Of a stretch of 64,000 nucleotides of DNA, positions 1-8,741 are shown piece after piece. Origin of the DNA: Chitinophagaceae bacterium (GTDB lineage Bacteria > Bacteroidota > Bacteroidia > Chitinophagales > Chitinophagaceae). The stretch spans positions 160,280 through 224,279 of the forward strand of contig JACSRW010000029.1 of the NCBI GenBank assembly GCA_014879565.1, written 5' to 3'. The notes under the pieces were generated by a model. That model saw nothing but the letters and a program-made list of their open reading frames with translations. It did no database searches and was not told where the DNA came from. A program made the translations under genes and the position numbers. The stretch's first letter is position 1, and each line of letters opens with the position of its first letter.

Positions 1-1438
1 TTCCATCGAGAATACAACCGGAAACCGCTATTTCGATTTTGAAATGTACCAGACGGATATTTATTATGACCGCGCCAGCCGCCGTTTTTATAATTACGGT
101 CCGGATGCAGGCCATACCCGCTGGCAGTTTGATGCCTCGGGTAATATGGTGGCACCCGGCGATATCATCCTTACTGCTGAGTACAGCAGTTCCGCGCTGA
201 CCAATGTGGAAGCAAGGATCTGGATTGACAAAGCGGACCTTGCCACTGTAATACCTGCCGGCTTCAACTGGACAGGCAGTTTTGACGGGGCCAGCAGCAG
301 TTCGCAGTATGGCTATGCCGGCATCCAACCCAAAACAGCCGGCGCCTTTTATACAGGATTGCAAAGTGTCAATAATGCATGGGCCGGTCCCTTCTCCCTG
401 GTACTGGGAAATAATTCAGTGGTGACAACCTATACTGCCCGTCAGTTCATGGAATTTTCTGTCAACCTGACCAAACTTGGACTTGACCAGTCACAGATTT
501 TCGGAGGAGATGATTGCCTGATGCCTTTCCGAAGGGTGATTGTAAAAACCAGAGCCTCCACTTCCTTTACGGCCGAACTGAAAGATTTTGTAGCCCCCTT
601 TGACTTCTTTATCGCTCCCAGGGCCGAAGTGGAAACCGCTACTCCCATGATCTGTGATACCGGCAGTCTGAGTAATCTCTATGTGATGAACCCGATCCCT
701 ACATCGGTGTATGAGTGGAGTACACCCGACGGGCATTTTGTCGGGATTAATACCGGCCCCTCCGTGTTTGTTGATACACCCGGCACCTATATCGTTACCC
801 AATACCTGCAGTCAGGATGTGCGCCTTATGCGACAGATACCATAGTGGTAGGACGCCTCCCGGATTGTAATGTACTGGCCAATAATCTCTTTGATTTTCG
901 TGGCACGAGAACCGCGGATAAAGTGCAACTGTACTGGAAAGTCATGGAAAACCGGCTGATCCGTTCCTTTATTATTGAAAGAAGTACAGATGGCCGGGAT
1001 TTTAGCCCGGTGGCTTACCTGCAGGCAAAACCAGCTACTGGCGGAATTACCGCCTATTCTATGGATGAGGCAATTGAAGGCGAAATGCCAGACCTCTTTT
1101 ACCGGATCCGTTACCTGATGTCCGGTGAACAGGAAAAGCTCAGCCCCGTGGTTCATCTTACTCAGCATCTCCCTGATGCCGGGAAACTTCTTCGGGTCAC
1201 GCCTAATCCGACCTATGGTTCTCTTCACCTGCAGGTAACGGCAGCGGCGGCCGAGAAAGCTGTTTTACGTATATTTGATCCGGCCGGCCGGATTATTTAC
1301 CAGGCAAACATACTGTTGCAAAAAGGCGCGAATACCGTATCCCTCAGCATGCCGCCAGGAGCCCGTACAGGAATGTATCAGCTGGTACTGACCATGCAAA
1401 ACAAAACATCGGCGGAAAAAATTCTCTACCTGAAATAA
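1..1438 (+). CDS. T9SS type A sorting domain protein, 3' part
   Basis: The reading frame is open from the left edge of the window, so the N-terminus lies outside; the first in-frame ATG is at 44 but need not be the start. The visible part has no recognisable enzymatic motif. Around codons 280-370 of the part after that ATG there is a fibronectin-like stretch (VQLYWKVMENR, then FIIERSTDGRDF) of the type common before Bacteroidota sorting domains. The last 80 residues (VTPNPTYGSLHL, FDPAGRIIYQ, GMYQLVL, KILYLK) match a type A C-terminal sorting domain, which directs export through the type IX secretion system to the cell surface or medium. The function of the N-terminal part is unknown. Confidence 0.85.
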   Translation, partial: SIENTTGNRYFDFEMYQTDIYYDRASRRFYNYGPDAGHTRWQFDASGNMVAPGDIILTAEYSSSALTNVEARIWIDKADLATVIPAGFNWTGSFDGASSSSQYGYAGIQPKTAGAFYTGLQSVNNAWAGPFSLVLGNNSVVTTYTARQFMEFSVNLTKLGLDQSQIFGGDDCLMPFRRVIVKTRASTSFTAELKDFVAPFDFFIAPRAEVETATPMICDTGSLSNLYVMNPIPTSVYEWSTPDGHFVGINTGPSVFVDTPGTYIVTQYLQSGCAPYATDTIVVGRLPDCNVLANNLFDFRGTRTADKVQLYWKVMENRLIRSFIIERSTDGRDFSPVAYLQAKPATGGITAYSMDEAIEGEMPDLFYRIRYLMSGEQEKLSPVVHLTQHLPDAGKLLRVTPNPTYGSLHLQVTAAAAEKAVLRIFDPAGRIIYQANILLQKGANTVSLSMPPGARTGMYQLVLTMQNKTSAEKILYLK

Positions 1439-1493
1439 TACCTCATTACAAGCGCTTCATTCTTCTGCAGAAGGCCCTTTCCCGGATTTCCGG

Positions 1494-1501
1494 TTACTTT
1501 G
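1494..1501 (+). promoter_or_regulatory. Putative -7 box of rsmA
   Basis: TTACTTTG is one mismatch from the Bacteroidota -7 consensus TAnnTTTG. Only four bases separate it from the rsmA ATG, so the mRNA would be leaderless or nearly so. No clear -33 element is seen. Confidence 0.4.
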
Positions 1502-1505
1502 CAGC

Positions 1506-2258
1506 ATGTACACCCTGAAAAAATCGCTGGGGCAACATTTTCTGCGTGATGAGAATATCTGCCGCAAAATCGTGGAGGCCCTCCGGGAGCAGCCTTTTCA
1601 GCAATTGCTGGAAGTAGGCCCGGGAGGAGGGGCTTTGACCAAATACCTGCTGGAATTGCCCGGTACCGATTTTAAAGCAGTGGAACTGGACCTGGAAAAA
1701 GTGGATTTTCTTGAACAGCAGTATCCGCAGATAAAAGGCCGGCTGCTGCACCAGAGTTTCCTGGATATGGATCCGCCTTTCAGCGGGCCCTTTACCATTG
1801 TCGGGAATTTTCCTTACAACATTTCCACCCAGATTCTGTTTAAAATACTGGACTGGCGCGATCAGGTGGAAGCCATGACCGGGATGTTTCAGAAAGAAGT
1901 GGCTCAACGCGTGGCGGCATCGGCCGGTAATAAAACCTATGGTGTGCTGAGTGTACTGGTTCAGGCTTTCTTTGATGTGGAATACCTCTTTGATGTCAGT
2001 GAGTTATGCTTTAATCCCCCGCCAAAAGTCAAAAGCGGGGTGATCCGTCTGCTGCCGGGAAAAAACAAACCGGCGATACCCGATGAAAAAAAATTCTTCC
2101 TTTTGGTTAAAACAGCGTTTAACCAGCGCCGGAAAACCCTGCGAAATGCAGTAAAATCTCTCTTTGATGCAGCAATATTGGAGGAAGAACTGTTTAATAA
2201 AAGGGCCGAACAACTGACGGTTGAACAATTCGCTGCCCTGGTTTGTAAAATGAAATGA
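1506..2258 (+). CDS. rsmA: 16S rRNA (adenine1518-N6/adenine1519-N6)-dimethyltransferase
   Basis: RsmA (KsgA) dimethylates two adjacent adenines in the 3' terminal hairpin of 16S rRNA during late 30S assembly, using S-adenosylmethionine. The 250-residue protein is of usual length. It has the N-terminal SLGQHFL motif (residues 7-13), the SAM-binding loop VGPGGG (37-42) and the catalytic NFPY motif (101-104). The C-terminal helical part contains FNQRRKTLRN, typical of the family. Its stop codon overlaps the start of the next gene (ATGA), so the two are probably cotranscribed and translationally coupled. Confidence 0.97.
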   Translation: MYTLKKSLGQHFLRDENICRKIVEALREQPFQQLLEVGPGGGALTKYLLELPGTDFKAVELDLEKVDFLEQQYPQIKGRLLHQSFLDMDPPFSGPFTIVGNFPYNISTQILFKILDWRDQVEAMTGMFQKEVAQRVAASAGNKTYGVLSVLVQAFFDVEYLFDVSELCFNPPPKVKSGVIRLLPGKNKPAIPDEKKFFLLVKTAFNQRRKTLRNAVKSLFDAAILEEELFNKRAEQLTVEQFAALVCKMK

Positions 2259-3187
2259 AAAAAGTAATTATAACCGGTAAGGCACATCCTTACCTGGAAG
2301 AAGAACTGAAGCGAAGGGGGTATACGGTAAATTATTCACCGGAGATCAGCTATGAGGAACTGGTAACGGAAATCGGAGAGCTGAGCGGACTGGTGGTCAC
2401 CACAAGAATTCCGGTAAACAGGCAACTGCTTGAAAAAGCCAGCCGATTAGAATGGATCGGGAGACTGGGCAGCGGGCTGGAACTGATAGATCTTTCTTAT
2501 GCAGCAACAAAGAACATCCGTTGTGTCAGCAGTCCGGAGGGAAATTGTAACGCAGTAGCGGAACATGCCCTGGGTATGCTGCTCAGCCTGCTGAACCATT
2601 ACTGTTCCGCCCGGGAAGAAATACGGAAAGGATTCTGGAAAAGAGTGGAAAATACCGGTACAGAACTATCTGGTAAAACAGTGGGAATCATCGGGTATGG
2701 CCATACCGGCAGCAGTTTTGCCCGGTTGTTGGAACCCTTTGGTGTGACTGTGCTGGCCTATGATAAATACAAATATGGCTTTGGAAAAGGATATATAAAA
2801 GAGGCAGGACCTGAACAAATTGCCCGCTATTCGGATGTGGTCAGTTTTCATGTACCCCTCACGGATGAAACCCGGGAAATGGCAGATGAAAACTTTTTCA
2901 ATTCCCTGCAAAAAAGACCCGTTTTGCTGAACACATCCAGGGGTAAAGTGGTGAAGACCAGCGCCCTGATCCGGGCCCTGCGGGAAAACAGGATTGCCGG
3001 CGCCGCCCTCGATGTACTGCCCAATGAGAACCTGGATAGTTTTTCTGCGGAGGAAAAAGAAGAACTTAACTGGTTGCTGGACAGACCAGATGTGCTGATT
3101 ACCCCCCATATTGCGGGCTACAGTCACGAAGCAACCTTTAAAATGGCATCCGTATTGCTGGAAAAACTGAAACTGAACGGAAACTGA
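2255..3187 (+). CDS. D-isomer-specific 2-hydroxyacid dehydrogenase
   Basis: A 310-residue NAD-dependent 2-hydroxyacid dehydrogenase of the phosphoglycerate dehydrogenase superfamily. The Rossmann loop is GYGHTG (147-152). The catalytic triad is visible as Arg229 (TSRG), Glu258 (PNE) and His285 (TPH). There is no C-terminal ACT domain, so it resembles short SerA forms or a hydroxypyruvate/glyoxylate reductase; the substrate cannot be assigned from sequence alone. It overlaps rsmA by four bases. Confidence 0.9.
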   Translation: MKKVIITGKAHPYLEEELKRRGYTVNYSPEISYEELVTEIGELSGLVVTTRIPVNRQLLEKASRLEWIGRLGSGLELIDLSYAATKNIRCVSSPEGNCNAVAEHALGMLLSLLNHYCSAREEIRKGFWKRVENTGTELSGKTVGIIGYGHTGSSFARLLEPFGVTVLAYDKYKYGFGKGYIKEAGPEQIARYSDVVSFHVPLTDETREMADENFFNSLQKRPVLLNTSRGKVVKTSALIRALRENRIAGAALDVLPNENLDSFSAEEKEELNWLLDRPDVLITPHIAGYSHEATFKMASVLLEKLKLNGN

Positions 3188-3235
3188 TTTTTCTGTTTTT
3201 AATCCGCCCTTCAATATAAATTGCATCAGCTATTC

Positions 3236-3688
3236 ATGAAAAAGGGTTTACTTATTTGTTTCAGCACTGTGCTTTTGCTTTTCCTGGTTTCCTGCCGGAA
3301 AAACCTGGAGAACCGGATGACAGGCACCTGGAAACTGACTTCTTCCTACAAGAAGATCAGTACCGGCGTGTCTGAAACCCTGACGGGTTATGAGGCAGGT
3401 TATTTCCGGCTGGAAAATGACGGAAGGGCTTATTATATTGAAGGGGCCGATTCCATGACCGGAACCTGGAAAACGGATAAGCAGTATAAAGGCTATTATA
3501 ATAACAATACCGGCTTCTGGGAAACCCGCCATATGCGCTTCCTGCAACTCAACTTATACAATGACAGCCGCTTCCGTCCTATTGAATGGCGCTTTGATGA
3601 TTTTTTTCTCCGGCAGGACGGAAACAGCTTCCGGGGAGAACAATACGCGCTGGGTTACGACCGCTATTATGAGTTCAGAAGATATTGA
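3236..3688 (+). CDS. Lipocalin-like lipoprotein
   Basis: A 150-residue predicted lipoprotein. The N-terminus has a basic start, a hydrophobic stretch and a lipobox ending LVSC (Cys18). The mature part contains MTGTWKLTSS and a second GTWKT, repeats typical of small lipocalin-like beta-barrel proteins in Bacteroidota. The ATG at 3236 is chosen over an upstream TTG (3221) because it gives a clean signal peptide. Its ligand is unknown. Confidence 0.75.
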   Translation: MKKGLLICFSTVLLLFLVSCRKNLENRMTGTWKLTSSYKKISTGVSETLTGYEAGYFRLENDGRAYYIEGADSMTGTWKTDKQYKGYYNNNTGFWETRHMRFLQLNLYNDSRFRPIEWRFDDFFLRQDGNSFRGEQYALGYDRYYEFRRY

Positions 3689-3733
3689 TTGTTAAAATTT
3701 TAGCAAGCAGTTTTCCGGTTTAAAAACTTTTTA

Positions 3734-3741
3734 TACCTTTG
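3734..3741 (+). promoter_or_regulatory. -7 promoter box of greA
   Basis: TACCTTTG matches the Bacteroidota -7 consensus TAnnTTTG exactly. It lies about 75 bases before the greA start, giving a leader of roughly 70 bases. Confidence 0.55.
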
Positions 3742-3815
3742 TGCTTCATATGCAACGCTTCAGTCTAATACACTGGGGCGTTGTTATTTTTTTGTTTTTT
3801 ATCAAAGGAGAAACT

Positions 3816-4289
3816 ATGAGTTCAGTACAGTATGTGACCAGGGAAACCCTGGAACAGATGAAGGCCGAACTGCAGCGGATGAAAGCGGTTGACCGTCCCG
3901 CTGCCAGCAGAGCGATTGCCGAAGCCAGAGAAAAAGGCGACCTGAAAGAAAATGCCGAGTACGATGCCGCCAAAGAGGCCCAGGGTATCCTGGAGGCCAA
4001 AATTGCCGCCATGGAAGGGGCCCTGGCCAATGTGCGGGTGCTGGATGAGTCCAATATTGATACCAGTAAAGTATCAATCCTGACCAAGGTGACCCTGACA
4101 AACCTGAATACAAAAAAACAGGTCACTTATAAAATTGTGAGTGAAAAAGAAGCCGATCTGAAAGCCGGCAAAATCTCCGTGACATCCCCTATCGGAAAGG
4201 GAATACTGGGCAAAACCGTTGGTGAAACTGCTGAGGTGCAGGCGCCGGCCGGCATGCTGAAATTCCGGATTGAAGATATTACGGCCTGA
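3816..4289 (+). CDS. greA: Transcription elongation factor GreA
   Basis: GreA enters the RNA polymerase secondary channel and stimulates cleavage of backtracked transcripts. The 157-residue protein has the usual size and layout: an N-terminal coiled coil (about 1-75) whose tip carries acidic residues Asp42 and Glu45 in GDLKENAEYDAA, followed by the C-terminal FKBP-like domain. The ATG at 3816 is chosen because it has a strong Shine-Dalgarno sequence, AAAGGAG at 3804-3810, unusual in this window, and because it restores the family N-terminus. A longer in-frame extension upstream has no family similarity. Confidence 0.97.
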   Translation: MSSVQYVTRETLEQMKAELQRMKAVDRPAASRAIAEAREKGDLKENAEYDAAKEAQGILEAKIAAMEGALANVRVLDESNIDTSKVSILTKVTLTNLNTKKQVTYKIVSEKEADLKAGKISVTSPIGKGILGKTVGETAEVQAPAGMLKFRIEDITA

Positions 4290-4314
4290 TCTTTTCTAAA
4301 AGGTAAAAAATTGG

Positions 4315-4343
4315 AAAGTCTTCGCCTTCGCGAAGACTTTTTT
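4315..4343 (+). terminator. Rho-independent terminator of greA
   Basis: A perfect 11-bp stem (AAAGTCTTCGC / GCGAAGACTTT) with a CTTC loop, followed directly by a T-run. It lies 26 bases after the greA stop. Confidence 0.9.
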
Positions 4344-4444
4344 CATAAAAGAAAGTAGCTTTAACTGCGCCCGTCTCCGCGGAGGTAAGATGGGTGTGAC
4401 AACTTTTCAACGCATCAATTTTTTAACCTGTCAACTTTCATCAT

Positions 4445-4834
4445 ATGACTATATTTTCAAAAATAATCGCCGGAGAAATTCCTGCTTACAAAATAGCGGA
4501 GAACGATCAATTCTTTGCTTTTCTCGACATCTTCCCCCTGCGTGAGGGGCATGTACTGGTAGTGCCTAAAACGGAAGTGGATAATCTTTTTGACCTGCCC
4601 GCCGCTTACCTGCAGGAGATGCTCGTCTTTGCGCAACCCATCGCCAAGGCCATTGAAAAATCTTTTGACTGTAACCGCTGCGGGATCAGTGTGATCGGAC
4701 TGGAAGTGCCGCATGCGCATATGCACCTTATACCGATTAACTCGGCCAATGACCTGAACTTCAATCAGCCTAAACCACAGGGTACGGCAGCGCAGCTGAA
4801 GAGCGTGCAGGAGAGGATATTGGCGAATTTGTGA
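4445..4834 (+). CDS. HIT family nucleotide-binding protein
   Basis: A 129-residue histidine-triad protein of the HinT type, which hydrolyses purine nucleoside phosphoramidates and related nucleotides. The catalytic motif is H90-A-H92-M-H94, preceded by GLEVP. Length and the N-terminal TIFSKIIAGEIPA motif match the HinT/PKCI group. It follows the greA terminator and converges with ruvC. Confidence 0.93.
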   Translation: MTIFSKIIAGEIPAYKIAENDQFFAFLDIFPLREGHVLVVPKTEVDNLFDLPAAYLQEMLVFAQPIAKAIEKSFDCNRCGISVIGLEVPHAHMHLIPINSANDLNFNQPKPQGTAAQLKSVQERILANL

Positions 4835-4835
4835 T

Positions 4836-4856
4836 GTAATTGGTAAGTTGTAAGTG
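4836..4856. repeat. Degenerate 7-bp tandem repeat, three units
   Basis: GTAATTG, GTAAGTT and GTAAGTG lie head to tail between the convergent HIT and ruvC stop codons. This is one of several 7-bp-period tracts in the intergenic DNA of the window. Confidence 0.5.
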
Positions 4857-4863
4857 GGGGAGA

Positions 4864-5430
4864 TTACTTGCGGACGATTCGTCCGGGATTTTTTTTGAGA
4901 AAGTCTTCCCAGCCTTTTAAACCCTTGCCTGCGGCACCCGTTACGGAAGATATCTGGTAATGATGACAAAGGGCCACAGCGAGTGCATCGGTGGCATCGA
5001 GGTATTTCGGGCTGTCTTTAAAAGAAAGAAGGGTCTGGAGCATTTTCATCACCTGCTCTTTATCCGCATTGCCGTTACCGGTTACGGACTGTTTAACTTT
5101 TTTGGGAGAGTATTCCGTGACTTCCAGTCCGTGCCGCATTGCCGCCGCGATGGCCACACCCTGTGCCCTTCCGAGTTTCAGCATACTCTGTACATTTTTT
5201 CCAAAGAAGGGGGCTTCAATCGCAAAATCGGTGGGTTTATACTGCGTGATCAGTCCGCTGACCGTATTAAAGATCAGTTGCAGCCGCTTATAACCATCTT
5301 TGATTTTTCCGGGCTTGAGCACTCCCAGGTCCAGCAGGGATACATCCCGGCCGGTCACTTTCACCAGTCCGTAACCCATTACGAGTGTACCGGGGTCTAT
5401 TCCCAGGATTATTTTGGAAGTCTTTTCCAG
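4864..5430 (-). CDS. ruvC: Crossover junction endodeoxyribonuclease RuvC
   Basis: RuvC resolves Holliday junctions with RuvAB. The acidic active site is visible: Asp in LGIDPGT near the N-terminus, Glu in AIEAPFFG, and the two Asp of YLDATDALAVA near the C-terminus. The only ATG upstream is at 5499 (with TTG at 5502), which would add a 23-residue extension (24 from the TTG) not expected in the family. A good minus-strand -7 box at 5476-5483 lies inside that extension. Reading from the CTG at 5430 gives (M)EKTSKIILGIDPGT, matching the usual RuvC N-terminus, so a CTG start is proposed with moderate confidence. The identification itself is firm. Confidence 0.92.
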   Translation of the reverse strand: MEKTSKIILGIDPGTLVMGYGLVKVTGRDVSLLDLGVLKPGKIKDGYKRLQLIFNTVSGLITQYKPTDFAIEAPFFGKNVQSMLKLGRAQGVAIAAAMRHGLEVTEYSPKKVKQSVTGNGNADKEQVMKMLQTLLSFKDSPKYLDATDALAVALCHHYQISSVTGAAGKGLKGWEDFLKKNPGRIVRK

Positions 5431-5439
5431 CGGGCAGTG

Positions 5440-5447
5440 TATTTTTA
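5440..5447 (+). promoter_or_regulatory. Putative -7 box of the flippase-like gene
   Basis: TATTTTTA differs from TAnnTTTG only at the last base and lies eight bases before the ATG at 5456. It sits within the 5' region of ruvC on the other strand. Confidence 0.35.
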
Positions 5448-5455
5448 CAAGATTA

Positions 5456-6463
5456 ATGAAGCTGTACCGAAATAGCAAAGGTAAGTGGCGGATCTTCATC
5501 AATTATGTGCTGGGGCCCGCCCTGTTTGCCTGGCTTTCCTGGTCTATTTACCGGGAAGTACAACGGCAGCCCGATCTGGCAGCTGCCTGGTTACAGGTAA
5601 AAAGTGCTTTGGGAAGCAGCCGGATTGTATGGTTGCTGGCCGTTTTTTTTCTGGCCGGTATGAACTGGGCCCTGGAAGCCATCAAGTGGCAATTGGCGGT
5701 GAAAGAAGTGCAGCCTGTATCTTTTTCAAGGGCTTTCCGGGCGGTATTGTCCGGTGTGTCTTTTTCTGTCAGTACTCCCAACCGGGTAGGCGAATACCTG
5801 GGCCGGGTATTATATATGGATGAAGGAAACCGGCTCCGCACTATTGCGGTTACGATGGTGAGCAGCCTGAGCCAGTTACTGATTACTTTATTCATGGGAC
5901 TTATCGGGCTGCTCTTTCTGAAGCAGGATATTGTCAGCAGCCAGCTGATCTCCGCTTTCTGGCTGCTGGGGCTTATCTGGGCGGTTACGGCCGTATTCCT
6001 TTTATTGCTGCTTTTTTATTTCAGGCTGGGCTGGCTGATAAGGATCACAGAAAAAATTTCCTTCTTTAACCGTTACCGTTACCTGGTGGAAGCGGTGGGA
6101 AAAACCGAAACCCCGGTCTTGGTCCGCATGCTTTTGCTTTCGGCAGGCCGTTACGCCGTGTTTCTGCTGCAATACTTCCTGCTCTACCAGTTTTTTGAAG
6201 TGAGAATAGATGCCTTAACGGTTTGCTGGACGGTCAGTGTGGGATTTCTCCTGATGGCGGCGATTCCGACAGTGGCGATTGCCGAACTGGGTATAAAGGG
6301 CAAAGTAGCCCTGCTGGTGACAGGTATTTATAGCGCCAATAAGGCAGGGATAATTTTTGCCACGGCAGGTATCTGGTTTATTAACCTGGTCATACCGGCG
6401 GTTGCCGGCAGCCTGCTGATACTGGGCTTACGCCGGTTCTTTAAAACCCCAGATCCTGTTTAG
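5456..6463 (+). CDS. Lysylphosphatidylglycerol synthase TM-type flippase-like protein
   Basis: A 335-residue integral membrane protein with about eight hydrophobic segments, similar to the UPF0104/AglD family, which includes the flippase domain of MprF. The motif STPNRVGEYLGR (about residues 100-111) and the C-terminal PTVAIAELGIKG are characteristic. In this family these proteins are thought to move or modify lipids, but the substrate here is unknown. The ATG at 5456 is preferred to a TTG at 5414 because of the charged KLYRNSKGKWR start. The 3' end overlaps the convergent hydrolase gene by four bases. Confidence 0.85.
   Translation: MKLYRNSKGKWRIFINYVLGPALFAWLSWSIYREVQRQPDLAAAWLQVKSALGSSRIVWLLAVFFLAGMNWALEAIKWQLAVKEVQPVSFSRAFRAVLSGVSFSVSTPNRVGEYLGRVLYMDEGNRLRTIAVTMVSSLSQLLITLFMGLIGLLFLKQDIVSSQLISAFWLLGLIWAVTAVFLLLLLFYFRLGWLIRITEKISFFNRYRYLVEAVGKTETPVLVRMLLLSAGRYAVFLLQYFLLYQFFEVRIDALTVCWTVSVGFLLMAAIPTVAIAELGIKGKVALLVTGIYSANKAGIIFATAGIWFINLVIPAVAGSLLILGLRRFFKTPDPV
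5476..5483 (-). promoter_or_regulatory. -7 promoter box of ruvC
   Basis: The minus strand reads TACCTTTG, an exact TAnnTTTG match. Transcription would start near 5470, downstream of the only ATG available to ruvC, which supports the internal CTG start. The box lies inside the coding region of the divergent membrane-protein gene. Confidence 0.5.
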
Positions 6464-7320
6464 AGCTCCGACAGCTTAAAGAAACGGTCCGGCCGGATTC
6501 CTTTTTCCGTTTGTTTCAGGGTACAGCATTCATAGACCGGGTCATGTTCAAAGAAGAGAATATACTCACCGGTCAGCGCTTCCTGCAGAAAAGCCTTCTT
6601 CTCGTGCATGGTGGTCAGCGGGAACATATCATACCCCATTACATAAGGGATCGGAATATGCGCCTGGGAGGGCAGGAGATCTGCCATATAGACAATAGTT
6701 TTCCCTTTATACCGGATCTGCGGCAGCATCATTTTATCGGTATGCCCGTTTACAAAACGGATATCAATATTTTCTGTAAAGGCGGTGCTGGCCAGTTTTT
6801 GTGTATTGCCTTCGCTTATCGCCACCATTTCCAGCCGGCCGCTTTCCTGCATGGGCAGGATATTCTCTTTCAGGAAAGATGCTTTTTCACGGTCATTGGG
6901 ATAAACGGCCCATTTCCAGTGCTCCTCATTGCTCCAGAAACGTGCGTGGCGGAAGGCCGGTACCAGTTTATCTCCTTCCCGTTTTATGGCACCGCCGCAG
7001 TGGTCAAAATGCAGATGAGTAAGGAATACATCGGTGATGTCATCGGGGGTAAATCCATGGGCTTTTAACGATTTTTCCAGGGTGTCATCCCCGTGCAGGT
7101 GATAATGGCTGAAAAACTTCGCGTCCTGTTTGTCTCCGTTACCTGTATCCACCAGGATCAGGCGGTTCCCGTCTTCTATCAGCAGGCAGCGCAGGGCCCA
7201 GGAGCAGAGATTGTTTTCATCAGCCGGATTGAGTTTATTCCAGATTGTTTTGGGTACCACGCCAAACATGGCCCCGCCATCGAGTTTAAAATAACCGGTA
7301 TTGATCGTATAGAGGTTCAT
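6460..7320 (-). CDS. MBL-fold metallo-hydrolase
   Basis: A 286-residue metallo-beta-lactamase fold protein. The zinc-binding motif is H102-L-H104-F-D106-H107, followed by C-G-G, and the later FVNGHTDKM and EHDPVY supply further ligands. The arrangement resembles the N-acyl-homoserine lactonase-like/glyoxalase II-like branch, but the substrate is not known. Its ATG overlaps the stop of the upstream MFS transporter (ATGA), so they form a two-gene operon. Confidence 0.88.
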   Translation of the reverse strand: MNLYTINTGYFKLDGGAMFGVVPKTIWNKLNPADENNLCSWALRCLLIEDGNRLILVDTGNGDKQDAKFFSHYHLHGDDTLEKSLKAHGFTPDDITDVFLTHLHFDHCGGAIKREGDKLVPAFRHARFWSNEEHWKWAVYPNDREKASFLKENILPMQESGRLEMVAISEGNTQKLASTAFTENIDIRFVNGHTDKMMLPQIRYKGKTIVYMADLLPSQAHIPIPYVMGYDMFPLTTMHEKKAFLQEALTGEYILFFEHDPVYECCTLKQTEKGIRPDRFFKLSEL

Positions 7321-8639
7321 TGTTTATTTGTTTGTTTGGCCGGTTTGAAGAGGGCCGCGTAAAAAAGCAAAAGTAGGCCAAGAACAAAAAATGTCATCAG
7401 GGCCAGTACCGAATTTCTTTGGGATCCGGTGAGTTCATTGATAAATCCAAAACTGAATATGCCTATAACGGCCGCCACTTTTTCCGTTACGTCATAAAAA
7501 CTGAAAAACGAAGCGGTATCCCTGGTTACGGGCATCAGTTTGGCGTAAGTGGAACGGCTTAGTGACTGGATACCCCCCATCACAAAGCCGACAGAGGCGG
7601 CCAGTCCGTAAAACTCATATATCCCTCCTACCGGCAATGTATAGCCGATGTAACAGAGTATAATCCAGAAAATCACAATACCGATGAGGGTACGGATATT
7701 TCCGAATTTTGACGAAAGCCAGGAGATAGTAAAGGCGCCGGGAATCGCAATCAACTGGATCAGAATAATCGCGATGATCAGGTTGTCTGTCGGTATTTCC
7801 AGTTCACTTTTACCGTATAAAGCTGCTACCAGCATCACAGTCTGCACTCCCATATTGTAAAAGAAATAGGCGCCCAGAAATCTTTTAAGGGGGGGGAGGT
7901 GTTTCAGCTGGTTCCAGACTTTCTGCAACTCATGGTATCCCTTTGACAGGATATGGTGTTTCAGGTCGCCGGATCCGGCCGGTACCGGTCTTGGCAGCCG
8001 GCGAAGCGAATACTGGCCGAATCCCCACCACCAGATTCCCACCAGTAAAAAGGAGGTCCGGAACTGGATCGTGGAATCTTTATCGCCGCCGAGTATTTCC
8101 GGGAAAAATACGAATACAAAACAGATAATCTGCAGGAGCACACTGCCGATATATCCGTAGGTGAATCCTTTTGCGCTGATCCGGTCCCGGTCTTCCGGTG
8201 CGGCAATTTCCGGCAGGAAGGAATTGTAGAAAACAAGACTGCCCCAGAACCCCACACAGGCTACAATCATGGACAGTACCCCAATGACCAAAGTGTGCTT
8301 TTCAAAAAAGAACATACTCATACAGGCCAGGCTGCCCATCGTCATAAAAAAGAACATGAAGTTCTTTTTGTTCCCTTTATAATCTGCAATAGACGAAAGG
8401 AGCGGGGAGATCAGGGCAACAATCAGCATGGCAAAGGCCAGCGCGTAATTATACAGGGAGGTGTTTTCAAAATGTCTTCCCAGGAATGTTACACTGGTTT
8501 TGGAAATCTCTTTGTTATCAACGGCAATAGCCTCAAAATATGCAGGGAAAATGGTGGACGTAATAACAAGATTATACGCTGAATTCGCCCAGTCGTACAT
8601 CGCCCAGGCGTTTACTACTTTTCTCGGAGCCGTCTGCAT
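7317..8639 (-). CDS. MFS transporter, UMF1/Atg22-like
   Basis: A 440-residue protein with about twelve transmembrane segments. The N-terminal AWAMYDWANSAYNLVI motif is typical of the UMF1 group of the major facilitator superfamily, which contains the fungal vacuolar amino-acid effluxer Atg22. The motif GGIQSLSRSTYAKLMP between the last segments is also family-like. The substrate is unknown. The ATG at 8639 is used rather than a TTG three bases upstream. It is translationally coupled to the downstream hydrolase. Confidence 0.9.
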   Translation of the reverse strand: MQTAPRKVVNAWAMYDWANSAYNLVITSTIFPAYFEAIAVDNKEISKTSVTFLGRHFENTSLYNYALAFAMLIVALISPLLSSIADYKGNKKNFMFFFMTMGSLACMSMFFFEKHTLVIGVLSMIVACVGFWGSLVFYNSFLPEIAAPEDRDRISAKGFTYGYIGSVLLQIICFVFVFFPEILGGDKDSTIQFRTSFLLVGIWWWGFGQYSLRRLPRPVPAGSGDLKHHILSKGYHELQKVWNQLKHLPPLKRFLGAYFFYNMGVQTVMLVAALYGKSELEIPTDNLIIAIILIQLIAIPGAFTISWLSSKFGNIRTLIGIVIFWIILCYIGYTLPVGGIYEFYGLAASVGFVMGGIQSLSRSTYAKLMPVTRDTASFFSFYDVTEKVAAVIGIFSFGFINELTGSQRNSVLALMTFFVLGLLLLFYAALFKPAKQTNKQ

Positions 8640-8682
8640 CAAGCATTGGTTTGGGTAAATATAGGAAATTGACGGGCAAAGG

Positions 8683-8715
8683 AAAAAAGAAGGCCATCCC
8701 TTAAAAAGGATGGCC
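8683..8715 (-). terminator. Rho-independent terminator after the duplicated lipoprotein gene
   Basis: On the minus strand an 8-bp perfect stem (GGCCATCC / GGATGGCC) is followed by TTCTTTTTT. It is placed just past the minus-strand stop at 8742 and separates that gene from the MFS operon. Confidence 0.85.
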
Positions 8716-8741
8716 CGGGAAAGGTAGTAATGGCTGAATAA

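Noticed and set aside
4370..4390. Palindrome CTCCGCGGAG in the gap before the HIT gene
   Set aside because: Only ten bases, without a loop, T-run or conserved placement.
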